NCBI GenBank assembly: GCA_025462645.1 | Contig: JAOAPB010000087.1 | Coordinates: 1-42,972, forward strand | Length of the DNA: 42,972 bases | Source: Edaphobacter sp. | GTDB taxonomy: Bacteria; Acidobacteriota; Terriglobia; Terriglobales; Acidobacteriaceae | Direction of reading: 5' to 3' | Shown: positions 16,978-25,654 of the stretch, piece by piece | Numbering within the stretch: the first letter of the stretch is position 1 | Layout of the letters: every line of letters starts with the position of its first letter | Notes under the pieces: model-generated | The model's database searches: none | What the model was told of the DNA's origin: nothing | What the model saw: the letters and a program-made list of their open reading frames with translations, nothing else | Translations under genes and position numbers: made by a program

Positions 16978-17892
16978 ATGTTTCGATGGTGGCGAGAACA
17001 GCCGTTTCTGGTGACGAAGCTCGGACAGCTATGGAAGTTGGCGAGAGAGAGCCATGTCGCGCCGATCAGTGGATCGCCGCAGCTGCCGGAGCTGGTTGGC
17101 GAAGATGAGCTGGGGATTACTTTTATCGGGCACTCTTCGTTTCTGCTGCAGGTGGGCGGGCGGGGGCTGCTGGTCGATCCGGTATTTGCGAAACGGCTGA
17201 TTCTGCTGCGGCGGCAGAGACATGCGGGATTGCGAGTGAAGGAGCTGCCGGCTATCGACGTGGTTCTGCTGACTCATGCGCATATGGATCATTTGAATGT
17301 TTCGTCGCTTCGGTGGGTGGTGCGGGCTACACGGCGGCTGACAGGTAAGACTCCTGAGGTGGTGGTGCCGAAGGGCGTGGGTGACCTGGTGGCGCGGCTC
17401 GGCTTTGCCCAGGTGCATGAGATGGAGTGGTGGGAGCGACTGGAGGTTCAGGGGCTGGCTGTGACGATGACTCCGTGCAGGCACTGGGGCGCGCGCATGT
17501 TCAACGACACGCATAGGGGGTATGGCGGATATGTGGTGGAGGGGGGCGCACATTCCGCTCCACAGTCTGTCTACCACTCGGGGGATACAGCTTATTTCTC
17601 GGGGTTTGCGGAGATCGGGCGGAGGCTGAAGCCGCAGGTGGCGCTGCTGCCGATCGGAGCCTATTTCCCGGATAGCTATCGGGCGGTGCATACGAGTCCG
17701 GAGGAGGCGGTGCAGGGTTTTTTGGACCTGGGCGCGGAGTTGATGGTGCCGATGCACTATGGGACGTTCCGGTTGGGGAGGGAGCCGATGGACGAGCCGG
17801 TGCAGCGGCTGATGGCAGAGGCACGACGACGCGGGATCGAGGAGCGGGTGAAGGTATTAGAAGAGGGCGAGACGATGCGACTTTCATCCTGA
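16978..17892 (+). CDS. UlaG-like metallo-beta-lactamase-fold hydrolase (NAPE-PLD/lactonase type)
   Basis: 304 aa. The fold signature is LTHAHMDHLN (the HxHxDH metal site), preceded by ITFIGHSSFLLQVGGRGLLVDPVF and followed by TPCRHWGARMF (third His region), VYHSGDTAYF (bridging Asp) and VPMHYGTFRLG (last His). Members include N-acylphosphatidylethanolamine phospholipase D-like enzymes and L-ascorbate-6-phosphate lactonase UlaG. No signal peptide is evident. The ATG lies only 20 bp from the ATG of the divergent YihY-like gene and has no ribosome binding site, so the true start may be slightly downstream. The aldo/keto reductase follows after 19 bp, suggesting one transcript. Confidence 0.87.
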   Translation: MFRWWREQPFLVTKLGQLWKLARESHVAPISGSPQLPELVGEDELGITFIGHSSFLLQVGGRGLLVDPVFAKRLILLRRQRHAGLRVKELPAIDVVLLTHAHMDHLNVSSLRWVVRATRRLTGKTPEVVVPKGVGDLVARLGFAQVHEMEWWERLEVQGLAVTMTPCRHWGARMFNDTHRGYGGYVVEGGAHSAPQSVYHSGDTAYFSGFAEIGRRLKPQVALLPIGAYFPDSYRAVHTSPEEAVQGFLDLGAELMVPMHYGTFRLGREPMDEPVQRLMAEARRRGIEERVKVLEEGETMRLSS

Positions 17893-17911
17893 AGGCCGCA
17901 TCCTATAGCGC

Positions 17912-18784
17912 ATGGCTACTAGCGGAACTGTGAGCGCGAAGGCAAGTGGAACATTTGTGATTGGCGGGGATTTGACCGTCAACCGGTTGGGTTACGGGGC
18001 GATGCGGATTACCGGAGACGGAATCTGGGGCGAGCCCAAGGATCCGGAGGGTGCGAAGAAGGTCTTGCAGCGTGCCGTGGAGCTGGGCGTGAATTTCATC
18101 GATACGGCTGATTCGTACGGGCCTGAGGTGAGTGAGCGGCTGATCGGCGAAGCGTTGGCTCCGTATCCGAAGGACGTCGTGATCGCGACGAAGGCTGGGC
18201 TGACGCGGCAGGGACCGAATCAGTGGCTGCCGGTGGGTCGGCCGGAGTATCTGCAGCAAGAGGTGGAGATGAGTCTGCGGCGGCTGAAGACGGAGCGTAT
18301 CGATCTCTGGCAGTTGCATCGGATCGATCCGAAGGTGCCGGTTGAAGAGTCGCTGGGCGTAATCAAGAAGCTGCAGGAGCAGGGCAAGATCAAGCATGTG
18401 GGGTTGAGCGAGGTGAAGCCGCATGAGATCGATCAGGCGCGCAAGGTGATCGACATTGTGAGCGTGCAGAACCTTTACAACCTGGGCGACAGGACGCATG
18501 AGGATGTCGTGGACTACTGCACGAAGCACAACCTCGGGTTTATTCCGTGGTTCCCTGTTGCTGCTGGAAAGCTGGCGCAGGCGGGCGGGAAGCTGGATTC
18601 CGCGGCGAAGAAGCATGGGGCTACGGTTTCGCAGTTGTCGCTGGCGTGGCTGCTGCATCGTTCGCCGGTGATGCTGCCGATTCCGGGGACCTCTTCGGTA
18701 CAGCATCTGGAGGAGAATATCGCCGCGGCGGATGTGAAGTTGAGCGATGCAGAGTGGAAAGAGATTGAAGAGTCGGCGAAGTAA
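17912..18784 (+). CDS. aldo/keto reductase
   Basis: 290 aa. Catalytic residues of the family are visible: Asp and Tyr in [14 protein letters not shown], Lys in VIATKAGL and His in LWQLHRIDP; the NADPH-binding end [19 protein letters not shown] is also typical. It should reduce aldehydes or ketones with NADPH. The length fits the shorter AKR group (YajO/IolS relatives are usually longer), so the substrate is open. It lies 19 bp behind the metallo-hydrolase gene and is closed by a strong hairpin, so the two form a two-gene operon. Confidence 0.92.
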   Translation: MATSGTVSAKASGTFVIGGDLTVNRLGYGAMRITGDGIWGEPKDPEGAKKVLQRAVELGVNFIDTADSYGPEVSERLIGEALAPYPKDVVIATKAGLTRQGPNQWLPVGRPEYLQQEVEMSLRRLKTERIDLWQLHRIDPKVPVEESLGVIKKLQEQGKIKHVGLSEVKPHEIDQARKVIDIVSVQNLYNLGDRTHEDVVDYCTKHNLGFIPWFPVAAGKLAQAGGKLDSAAKKHGATVSQLSLAWLLHRSPVMLPIPGTSSVQHLEENIAAADVKLSDAEWKEIEESAK

Positions 18785-18795
18785 CGTAGGTTTTT

Positions 18796-18826
18796 AAGAG
18801 GGAGCCGCTGATTGCGGCTCCCTCTT
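18796..18826. terminator. strong bidirectional terminator behind the aldo/keto reductase
   Basis: Perfect 13-bp stem AAGAGGGAGCCGC (18796-18808) / GCGGCTCCCTCTT (18814-18826) with a 5-base loop, 12 bases past the stop. T-rich DNA lies on both flanks (TTTTT before, TTGTTCTT after). Confidence 0.85.
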
Positions 18827-18900
18827 GTTCTTCGGATTGAGATGTATCGCGGCGGTATTTTCCTCATCGAGAGGCATCGACAGGATGGATAGCATGCCTC

Positions 18901-18954
18901 GGGGCTAAAACCCCATTCTTTGCCGATTCTTAGTGCCTGGGCTAAAGCCCCAGG
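18901..18954. repeat. pair of GGGGCTAAA.CCCC hairpins
   Basis: GGGGCTAAAACCCC (18901-18914) and CCTGGGCTAAAGCCCCAGG (18936-18954) are two related palindromes 21 bases apart. They look like REP-type intergenic hairpins. They open the 18785-19355 gene-free stretch, which otherwise holds the terminator, the dispersed repeat units and simple-repeat arrays. Confidence 0.55.
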
Positions 18955-18970
18955 CTACCTCAGAAACAAC

Positions 18971-19107
18971 GGCAAGGGGTGGGGAGAAAGAGCCGGGCGG
19001 TTGTTGTGGGTGAAGACCTTCGGGGTCCTTCGCTGCGCTCAGGATGACTGCAAGAACGGCAACAACAGCAAGAACATGCAACAACAACAAGAACAAGAAC
19101 ATGCAAC
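18971..19107. repeat. dispersed repeat unit copy 2 plus short array
   Basis: Unit 18971-19057 (87 bp: GGCAAGGGGTGGGGAGAAAG ... CAGGATGACTGCAAGAAC) followed by about 50 bases of AACAACAGCAAGAACATGCAA-type simple sequence to 19107. Nearly identical to copy 3, which has exactly the same length. Confidence 0.8.
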
Positions 19108-19327
19108 GGCAAAGGGTGGGGAGAAAGAGCCAGGCGGTTGTGGTGGGTGAAGACCTTCGGGGTCCTTCGCTGCGCTCAGGATGACAGCAAGAACATGCAA
19201 CGGCAACGACAACAGCAAGGACATGCAACGGCAACAACAACAGCAAGGACATGCAACAGCAACAACAACAGCAAGGACATGCAACAGCAACAGCAACAAC
19301 AACAGCAAGGACATGCAACGGCAACAC
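19108..19327. repeat. dispersed repeat unit copy 3 plus longer array
   Basis: Unit 19108-19194 (87 bp), then to 19327 a degenerate array of ACATGCAACGGCAACAACAACAGCAAGG-like units, with ACATGCAAC recurring several times. The array ends 28 bp from the stop of the NADH dehydrogenase on the minus strand, the same relation as at the symporter gene. Confidence 0.8.
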
Positions 19328-19355
19328 TGTGAGAGCTGTAGGGCGGTTCTGCGGT

Positions 19356-20750
19356 TTAGTTCGTTTTGGGTGAAGCTAGATCGAGCTGCTCTTCGGCAAC
19401 GGATTGCGGGGCTTCAGGTACGGCCCAGCCTGGGAGCTCCTGGGAGCCGGTGATGAGGCGGGCTCCGTCGCTGAGGGTGAGATAGGTCCAGGCCCATTGG
19501 CGGAAGACCGCGATGCGGTTTCGGAAGCCGATGAGAAAGAAGATGTGGACGACGAGCCAGGTGATCCAGGCGGGGAAGCCACTCCAATGAGCGTGGAAGG
19601 GCCACTCGATCTTGGCGATGGCGGCCTTGCGGCCGATGGTGGCCATGTCACCCTTGTCGAAGTAGTGGAAGGGCTGGTTGAGACCGGTGCCATCGCTGCC
19701 GAAGTCGCGGGCTACGAGGCGGCCGATGCGCTTTGCAGCGTAGGCTCCCATCTGCATTGCAGGCTGGGCTACGCCTGGGATCTGCTTGCCGTTCTCCTCG
19801 ACGTGGGCGAGGTCGCCGCAGATGAATATCTCGGGGTGGCCGGGAGGGTTGAGGAACTGGTCGACGATGACGCAACCGCGGCGGTCGGTGGGAAAGCCGA
19901 GCAGCTTGCCAAGAGGAGAGGCCTGAACACCGGCAGCCCAGAGGGTAACGGCTGCGTCGATGCGCTCGTCACCGACCATGACGTATCCGGGTTGAACGTC
20001 GCTGACGTGGGCATTGGTGCGGATGCTGACACCGAGGGCGTTCAACTGTTCGGCAGCCTTTTTCTGGAGGTCGGGCGGGTAGGCGGCAAGGATGTTCGGA
20101 GAGCCCTCGAGGATCTGGACTTTGGCAGTCCCGGGGTCGATATGGCGGAAGTCCTTCGCCATATATAGCTTTGCGATGTCGCTGATGGCTCCGGCAAGTT
20201 CGACGCCGGTGGGGCCTCCGCCGATGACGACGAAGTTGAGCGGAGGGTGGGTGCCGTGCTCCTGCATCTCGCGTTCGGCAAGCTCGAAGGCGAGGAGGAC
20301 GCGGCGGCGAATCTCAGTGGCGTCCTCGATGGTCTTGAGGCCGGGGGCGAGCCTGGCCCATTGATCCTTGCCGAAGTAGGAGTGGGTAGAGCCGGTAGCT
20401 ACGATGAGGTAGTCGTACTCGAGCTGAGCGCCGGTCTTGAGTTCAACACGCTGTTGGGAGACATCGAAGCCGACGACCTCGTCCATGAGGACTTCAATGT
20501 TCTGATGGTCGCGGAGGATGGAGCGGATGGGCTGCGCGATCTCGGCGGGAGAGAGGACGGCGAGGGCTACCTGGTAGAGGAGAGGCTGGAAGGTGTGATG
20601 GTTTTTACGGTCCACCAACGTGATATCCAAGGGGAGCTTTGCCAGCCCCAGGGCCGCGTTGATTCCGCCAAAACCACCGCCAAGCACCACTACACGTTTG
20701 CGTTCGTTGACTCTCGCCGTCTCCGCTGCTGCCATGTTCGGGCTCTCCAT
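19356..20750 (-). CDS. type II NADH dehydrogenase (NDH-2)-like FAD/NAD(P)-dependent oxidoreductase
   Basis: 464 aa. The FAD motif GGGFGG is at residues 24-29 (VVVLGGGFGGINAALGLAKL), the NADH motif is VVIGGGPTGVELAGAISD near residue 175, and FICGDLAHV with GVAQPAMQMGAYAAKRIG lies in the second FAD segment. The hydrophobic stretch FPAWITWLVVHIFFLIGFRNR near residue 405 is the C-terminal membrane anchor of NDH-2. The enzyme passes electrons from NADH to quinone without proton pumping. An inner ATG at 20735 has GGAG at good distance and may be the real start. The large secreted protein ends 81 bp upstream on the same strand. Confidence 0.88.
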   Translation of the reverse strand: MESPNMAAAETARVNERKRVVVLGGGFGGINAALGLAKLPLDITLVDRKNHHTFQPLLYQVALAVLSPAEIAQPIRSILRDHQNIEVLMDEVVGFDVSQQRVELKTGAQLEYDYLIVATGSTHSYFGKDQWARLAPGLKTIEDATEIRRRVLLAFELAEREMQEHGTHPPLNFVVIGGGPTGVELAGAISDIAKLYMAKDFRHIDPGTAKVQILEGSPNILAAYPPDLQKKAAEQLNALGVSIRTNAHVSDVQPGYVMVGDERIDAAVTLWAAGVQASPLGKLLGFPTDRRGCVIVDQFLNPPGHPEIFICGDLAHVEENGKQIPGVAQPAMQMGAYAAKRIGRLVARDFGSDGTGLNQPFHYFDKGDMATIGRKAAIAKIEWPFHAHWSGFPAWITWLVVHIFFLIGFRNRIAVFRQWAWTYLTLSDGARLITGSQELPGWAVPEAPQSVAEEQLDLASPKTN

Positions 20751-20831
20751 TTTGTTTTGTCTCTATTTTTGATGCGGATGCGGGGCTCTGAGAACCGCTT
20801 TCTCGCGGTTGTGACGTGCTGATGCGGGAAG

Positions 20832-23750
20832 TCAGGGTTGTTTTTGCAGCGCAAGGGAGAGAAAGCCTTTGGCTCCGGTAGCGGCGACTATGTTGGTGAC
20901 TCCAGGGACTCCGGCGATCTCGAGGGGGGTGATGGTTATGAGGCCGTTGACATCGGAGGTGATGGCAGAGGTAGATGCGTTGTAGACGGGAGGGATGGGG
21001 CAGCGGCCACGGTCGGGGCAGTCGGGTTGCCATGCGTCGATCGTTTGATGGATCTGGACTATTGCGCCGGCTACGGGGTGGGATGCGGCGTCGATTACCC
21101 GGAGGACTACCGGCGCCAGAGTGCCAGCGGCTGGGACGGATTGGCCGGCTCCGCTTACGAGGATGAGTCGCCATTCGTTGGGATTGACGCCCTGCGCGAT
21201 GAAGTTGGTGCAGATCATGGTCCAGGCGCAGGCTGAGGCTGTGGCCTGTGAGTCGGGCTGGAGTGGGCCGGTGGTGGCCTGGGTCTGCGCGATGCCCTGG
21301 AGATCGGTCGCGGATGTTGCGGGAGAGAGGTGCATGGGGCCAGAGATCGTCTGCCAATTCACAGGGATTGCCGTGGTGGGGGCGGAGTTGTCGGACAAGA
21401 AAACCTCTGGGGTCCAGAGCACGGTGGCCCCGGCTGCGATGTATTGCACGGGGTTCAGCGGTGTGATGGTTCTTACTCTGGTTATTGCCGTGAAGGAGGC
21501 AGTTTGGGTTCCGGCTGTGGCGGTGGCTGTGAGTGTGATGTTGCCCGGGGATTGGGGAGTGACAGAGGTGGAGGCGATGCCAGAGGCGTCGGTGAGGAGG
21601 GTGCAAATGGAGGCTCCGCAGGCGTTGAATTGAACGGATGCGCCGCTTGCGGTGAAGGTGATGCTCTGGCTTGCGAGGGGGGTGACTCCATCGGCGGCGA
21701 TTGCCTGCACCTTGAAGGGCACGGTGGTGGTATCGCCTACGAATACGGTTCCGGATGGCCCGGAGAGGAGATTCAGAACAGGCGTGGGGGCGGCGTAGGA
21801 GAGGGCTGCCGTCATGACTGTAGTGCCGCCGCTGGCCAGGTCCTTTATGGCGACATCCGCTACGAGTGATGTGCTGGAGTGGAGAGCCTGGACAGTAGGG
21901 ACGGTGGCTACGATGGTGTCCGCGCTCCAACTGGAGACGGTTGCGGCAACGCCGTTTACCGTGACGGCATTGCCGGGACGGAAGCCCAGGCCGGAGATGG
22001 TGACGACTCCTCCGCTTGCGGGGACGCTGGCGGGGGTGAGCGAGTCGGCGTACAGGAGCCGAGCCTGGTAGGCGTAGTCGGGGCGGCCGTCTCCACGCTG
22101 GTCGGCGATGGCAATTCGTAACTGTTGCGGTTGTGTACTTTGGGTGGTGAGTGTGGTCATGCCGCGTGCGGGGCTGTTGAAGGCTCCGAGTGCGGCAGCA
22201 ATAGAGGGACGGGAGCCGATGGCGTCGGTGGCATTCCAGATGCCGAGTATGGGCATGGCCTTTGCCGAGGTGGCATAGGACTGCTCGTCCTGGGCGGTTA
22301 CTTCGAGAGTGAGAGTGCGATTGGCTTTGACGGACAGGGTGGACCAGGCGGTGTGCCCGTAGGTGCAGAGGTTGGCAGTCCACCAGCCTTGTGAAGGGAC
22401 GGCGGCAGGAGCAACCTCGGTTCCATCCTGCGATATGTTGCAGCCGCTGACGGCACTGGCGATGGTGAAGTTATGCGTCTGGGCAGAGTAGGGGCTGACG
22501 ACGTAAGCCATATGCTGGGTAGCGATGCCGGAGGGATCGACGGTATTGGAGTCGTAAGGACCGACGGCATAGGGGCCGGTGTAGAGAGGGTTGACGGGCT
22601 GGGTCGAGATGACGAGATTCTGCCAGCCCTCCCAATCGTAGAGAGGGGTGCGGAAGATGTCGTAGCGGCCCTGATACGGGGCGTAGACCACTCCCATGTT
22701 GGCTGTCATGGAGGTGATGGTGGGGCCGGAGACGGGGGTTGCATTGCTGCGCCGGAAGAGGGCGCCGGAGACGGCGGAGGTGGACTCCCACTCCTCGGGG
22801 TAGCTCCAGAACGGCTCGAGGCGGTGGATGACGACGTTGACTCCCTGCATGCCCTGGCCGTCGGGGAAGGTGATGGTTCCCTGCATGCGGCCCGCGCGGG
22901 CGAGGGTGTCGGTTTTGCCGGGGGCGGGGGGAGCGAAGACCCAGACGGGATAGAGGAGGCCCAGGCCGGAGATGTCGTCGTCGCGCAGGGTAAAGGGCTG
23001 AGGCATGCACTGGTAGGTGTAGGGGCCGCAGACGACGTCGATGGGATGCATGATGGGCCAGTGGAGGGCCTGATTGTAGGTGGGTCGGGGATTGCCGGTG
23101 AAGACGTTGTCGTTGGTCTGGGACCAGCTGAGGCCGATGACACGGCCAAAGGCTCGCATGAGCTGGTACTGGAGTTGGAGTTGCTGCTCGGGCGCGGGGC
23201 CGGTGCACCGGCCGTTGAGGACGAGGACGGCGTGCTGGATCTTGCCCGCGATGGAGATGGAGTCGACGCTTTCCGTGACGGCGCTCTGGCGGCAGTTGGA
23301 GGGATCGCTGGCTCCCTGGCCGAGCATGAGGTCGGTGATGGAGCCGTTGGAGTCGTAGAGGACGGCGATCTGTTTGGCGAGGTAGTTGACGCTCTGGACA
23401 TCGGAGGGAAAGACCAGACCTGTGGTGCCGGGGTAGACGTTGCTGCTGCTGGCGTGCTGATTGAGAGGACCGCCGTAGGAGAGGATGAGGCGCGAGGTGG
23501 GGACAGTCCAGACGCCGGCCGCAGCGGCGACGATAGCATCGGCTGCGGCATGGTTAACCCAGGGGCTGAGATCGCCGGGGTCGGTGAAGTAGCGCGGCTG
23601 GTCGGTATACCAGACGATGGCATTGCCAGTAGGGTAGAAGTATGGCGCACCGGTGACCCATCGGGGTCCGCTGGCGATGGCATTCGATCCGGCAGCTAAT
23701 AGATAGAGTGCGATGCCCAGAAGAAAGTGGGCAGACCTACGGACCGACAT
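20832..23750 (-). CDS. large secreted Ig-like/TIG protein with inactivated metzincin-like N-terminal domain
   Basis: 972 aa from the ATG at 23750, which has AAGGAG five bases upstream and leads straight into a signal peptide (MSVRRSAHFLLGIALYLLAA...AIA). Residues about 30-268 resemble a matrixin-type protease: QLMRAFGRVIGLSWSQ aligns with the HExxHxxGxxH helix, WPIMHP resembles the Met-turn and DDDISGLGLLYP the usual 'DI.G...LY' end. But the three His and the Glu are replaced (Arg199, Ala200, Arg203, Trp209) and only Gly206 is kept, so it should not bind zinc or cut peptides. Next come a short carboxypeptidase-regulatory-like segment (about 285-310), a TIG/IPT domain (ASVPASGGVVTISGLGFRPG) and two Big-1-like Ig domains. 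It is probably a surface or secreted adhesin or binding protein. Confidence 0.75.
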   Translation of the reverse strand: MSVRRSAHFLLGIALYLLAAGSNAIASGPRWVTGAPYFYPTGNAIVWYTDQPRYFTDPGDLSPWVNHAAADAIVAAAAGVWTVPTSRLILSYGGPLNQHASSSNVYPGTTGLVFPSDVQSVNYLAKQIAVLYDSNGSITDLMLGQGASDPSNCRQSAVTESVDSISIAGKIQHAVLVLNGRCTGPAPEQQLQLQYQLMRAFGRVIGLSWSQTNDNVFTGNPRPTYNQALHWPIMHPIDVVCGPYTYQCMPQPFTLRDDDISGLGLLYPVWVFAPPAPGKTDTLARAGRMQGTITFPDGQGMQGVNVVIHRLEPFWSYPEEWESTSAVSGALFRRSNATPVSGPTITSMTANMGVVYAPYQGRYDIFRTPLYDWEGWQNLVISTQPVNPLYTGPYAVGPYDSNTVDPSGIATQHMAYVVSPYSAQTHNFTIASAVSGCNISQDGTEVAPAAVPSQGWWTANLCTYGHTAWSTLSVKANRTLTLEVTAQDEQSYATSAKAMPILGIWNATDAIGSRPSIAAALGAFNSPARGMTTLTTQSTQPQQLRIAIADQRGDGRPDYAYQARLLYADSLTPASVPASGGVVTISGLGFRPGNAVTVNGVAATVSSWSADTIVATVPTVQALHSSTSLVADVAIKDLASGGTTVMTAALSYAAPTPVLNLLSGPSGTVFVGDTTTVPFKVQAIAADGVTPLASQSITFTASGASVQFNACGASICTLLTDASGIASTSVTPQSPGNITLTATATAGTQTASFTAITRVRTITPLNPVQYIAAGATVLWTPEVFLSDNSAPTTAIPVNWQTISGPMHLSPATSATDLQGIAQTQATTGPLQPDSQATASACAWTMICTNFIAQGVNPNEWRLILVSGAGQSVPAAGTLAPVVLRVIDAASHPVAGAIVQIHQTIDAWQPDCPDRGRCPIPPVYNASTSAITSDVNGLITITPLEIAGVPGVTNIVAATGAKGFLSLALQKQP

Positions 23751-23776
23751 GCGGCTCCTTCTGCCAGGAGGTGAGC

Positions 23777-24134
23777 ATGTCGACGACGACACTGACGGGC
23801 GCCTGCTGCGCGGCGGTCGAGGCCTCGTCCTGAGGTGCGGCGGTCGTGTCGGAAGACTCCTTCACACTCCTGGCCTCGGTGGCGTCACCTCTCCCGTCGG
23901 TGGAATGGCCGGAGCTATCCCCATCCGTGGAACCACCAACGCGCCTCGCCCACGGACACCTCCACTGTCACGCTCCCGCAAATCGCCGATCTCCGCTGGG
24001 TAGGCACCCAGCTTCAGCGCTCCATCATCTACCGCAACGACCCCACGCGACTCGCAACCGCGATAGCCCAATCACAGCCAAAGGTCACGTTAGGCTGGTT
24101 AAATCTCGGGGTAGAAGTCGAAGAAGGCGTCTAG
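23777..24134 (+). other. possible degraded reading frame, unidentified
   Basis: In this 348-bp gap AGGAGGTGAGC precedes an ATG at 23777 that stops after 18 codons. Downstream, frames with C-ending, gene-like codons are seen in pieces: GLGGVTSPVGGMAGAIPIRG in one frame and LRWVGTQLQRSIIYRNDPTR...LNLGVEVEEGV, ending at 24134, in another. They would join only through frameshifts. No family is recognised. It overlaps the tail of the small minus-strand gene at 24099. Confidence 0.25.
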
Positions 24135-24299
24135 ACTCATGCGGAGTTGTGCTTCGATCTGCTCGCGGCTACCCTCGAGGATGTGCATGGTGACGTGTGC
24201 CTTGTTACCGTTTTTGAGTGCTATCGGGGCTTCGCCCACCTCTGCTACCTCGTCGGCGGGTAACAGTCTCATTCCATAGACCAGCGTTAGGTTTGCCAT
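24099..24299 (-). CDS. small hypothetical protein (66 aa)
   Basis: 66 aa: MANLTLVYGMRLLPADEVAE...GSREQIEAQLRMSLDAFFDFYPEI. It has a normal mixed composition, no signal peptide and no membrane segment. The ending LDAFFDFYPEI and the central AHVTMHILEGSREQIEAQL look like a compact alpha/beta protein, but I do not recognise the family. No clear ribosome binding site precedes the ATG. It is divergent from the thioredoxin-reductase-like gene, 87 bp away. The balanced sequence and ordered alternation of hydrophobic residues favour a real gene over a chance frame. Confidence 0.6.
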   Translation of the reverse strand: MANLTLVYGMRLLPADEVAEVGEAPIALKNGNKAHVTMHILEGSREQIEAQLRMSLDAFFDFYPEI

Positions 24300-24386
24300 G
24301 GATTGATTGTTTCACTAAACCGGAGCTGACATCTTCCGCTCTTGAATCCTTTTGGTCCCGCGCGCATTTACACTAATAGAGCCAAT

Positions 24387-25340
24387 ATGAGTGAAAACAC
24401 GACTCGCGACACTGTCATCCTGGGATCCGGATGCTCCGGACTTACCGCTGCCATTTACGCTGCACGCTCGAACCTGAAGCCGCTGGTTCTCGAAGGACAT
24501 GAGCCCGGGGGACAGCTGTCGATTACGACGCTGGTGGAGAACTTCCCTGGGTGGCCTGAGGGTATTCAGGGGCCGGAGCTGATCGAGAACATGAAGAAGC
24601 AGGCGGTGCGGTTTGGGGCTGAGCTGAAGATGGCTCACCTGAGCTCGATCGACCTGACAAAGCGACCCTTTGCGTTGAACATCGGCAAAGAGACGATTCA
24701 CACGCGGACGCTGATCATTGCCTCCGGCGCGAGCGCGCGGTGGCTGAATCTGCCCAGCGAGCAGGCGTTGATTGGGCATGGGGTGAGCTCGTGCGCCACG
24801 TGTGATGGGTTCTTCTTCTCGGGCAAGGAGATTGCCGTAATCGGCGGGGGCGACTCCGCCATGGAAGAGGCGCTGTTTCTTACGCGATTTGCGACGAAGG
24901 TTACGCTGATCAATCGCAGTGAGTATTTTCGCGCCTCGAAGATCATGCTGGAGCGGGCTGTCGCTCATCCTCAGATTGAGTTCCTCTCGAGCACTACGGT
25001 TGAAGAGGTGCTTGGCGTGGAGGAGAAGGACGTCAAAGGGCTGCGGCTGAAGAACCGCGTGTCGGCGGTGGAGTCCATTCTTCCGGTGTCAGCGATGTTC
25101 CTTGGGATTGGGCACATCCCGAATGCTTCGGCCTTCAAGGGGCTGCTGGATCTGGATGAGGATGGGTACATCCTGACGAAGAACAATGTGTTCACTACGC
25201 TGAATGGCGAAGTTATCCCGGGCGTGTTTGCCTGCGGGGATATCCAGGATCGGCGGTACCGGCAGGCGATTACGGCTGCGGGTTCGGGATGCATGGCTGC
25301 GCTTGAGGTGGAGAAGTATCTGGAGGAGCACGGCAGATAA
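24387..25340 (+). CDS. trxB: thioredoxin reductase-like FAD/NADPH disulfide oxidoreductase
   Basis: 317 aa from the ATG at 24387; a TTG 45 bases earlier is in frame but adds an unlikely N-terminus. FAD motif GSGCSGLTAAIYAA (residues 13-26), redox-active CATC at 136-139 (VSSCATCDGFF), NADPH motif GGGDSA at 153-158 and the closing FAD segment FACGDIQDRRYRQAITAAGS are all in place. This is the complete low-molecular-weight thioredoxin reductase architecture, reducing thioredoxin with NADPH in the cytoplasm. No thioredoxin gene is adjacent. The second Gly of the dinucleotide motif is normal, so the flavin site looks functional. Confidence 0.92.
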   Translation: MSENTTRDTVILGSGCSGLTAAIYAARSNLKPLVLEGHEPGGQLSITTLVENFPGWPEGIQGPELIENMKKQAVRFGAELKMAHLSSIDLTKRPFALNIGKETIHTRTLIIASGASARWLNLPSEQALIGHGVSSCATCDGFFFSGKEIAVIGGGDSAMEEALFLTRFATKVTLINRSEYFRASKIMLERAVAHPQIEFLSSTTVEEVLGVEEKDVKGLRLKNRVSAVESILPVSAMFLGIGHIPNASAFKGLLDLDEDGYILTKNNVFTTLNGEVIPGVFACGDIQDRRYRQAITAAGSGCMAALEVEKYLEEHGR

Positions 25341-25347
25341 GTAATTT

Positions 25348-25574
25348 GGATTGAGGTATTCTCGGGCCAGCCGATTGCGCAATTCATCATTTCGACACAC
25401 TCGCCTGTGTTGCTGGGCTATTCGGAGGCGCAGATCCTTTCGTTCGACAGCGCGCCACTGCGGAGGATTGAGTATGAAGAGACGGCTCCGCTGCAGATTG
25501 TTCGTTATTTCCTCAATAATCGTGAAGAGTTTCTGAAGGAATTGTTTCAGGAGACGTCATCTCTGTTTGAGTGA
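25348..25574 (+). pseudogene. C-terminal remnant of an AAA/ABC-type ATPase
   Basis: Starting right after the trxB stop, and in the same frame, the sequence reads FSGQPIAQFIISTHSPVLLG...AQILSFDSAP...QIVRYFLNNREEFLKELFQE and stops at 25574. 'FIISTHSPVLLG' is the H-loop of the predicted AAA ATPases of the SMC/RecF-like kind. The Walker A, signature and Walker B parts are missing and there is no start codon, so this is a leftover of about 75 codons. It indicates that a deletion or insertion has removed the rest of an ATPase gene here. Confidence 0.65.
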
Positions 25575-25600
25575 GAGAGATTCGCAGCGAGAACCTAACA

Positions 25601-25634
25601 GCGGATTCCTCCGCTTCGCTGCGGAATGACAACC
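25601..25634. repeat. short relative of the dispersed repeat core
   Basis: GCGGATTCCTCCGCTTCGCTGCGGAATGACAACC. On the minus strand this reads GTCATTCCGCAGCGAAGCGG, the same GTCATcC.g.GCGnAGCGAaGGA core as the copies at 13851, 18971 and 19108, and it again lies just 3' of a minus-strand gene (the DMT protein). There is no simple-repeat array here. Confidence 0.5.
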
Positions 25635-25654
25635 AAAAAAACCAGGATGTTTTG

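Noticed and set aside
20605..22383. 592-residue minus-strand open frame rich in His, Arg and Pro
   Set aside because: Alternative frame of the NADH dehydrogenase and the secreted protein; it crosses both genes and has shadow composition.
22473..23699. 408-residue + strand open frame
   Set aside because: Antisense to the secreted Ig-like protein, Gly/Asp/Val-rich and without any recognisable domain.
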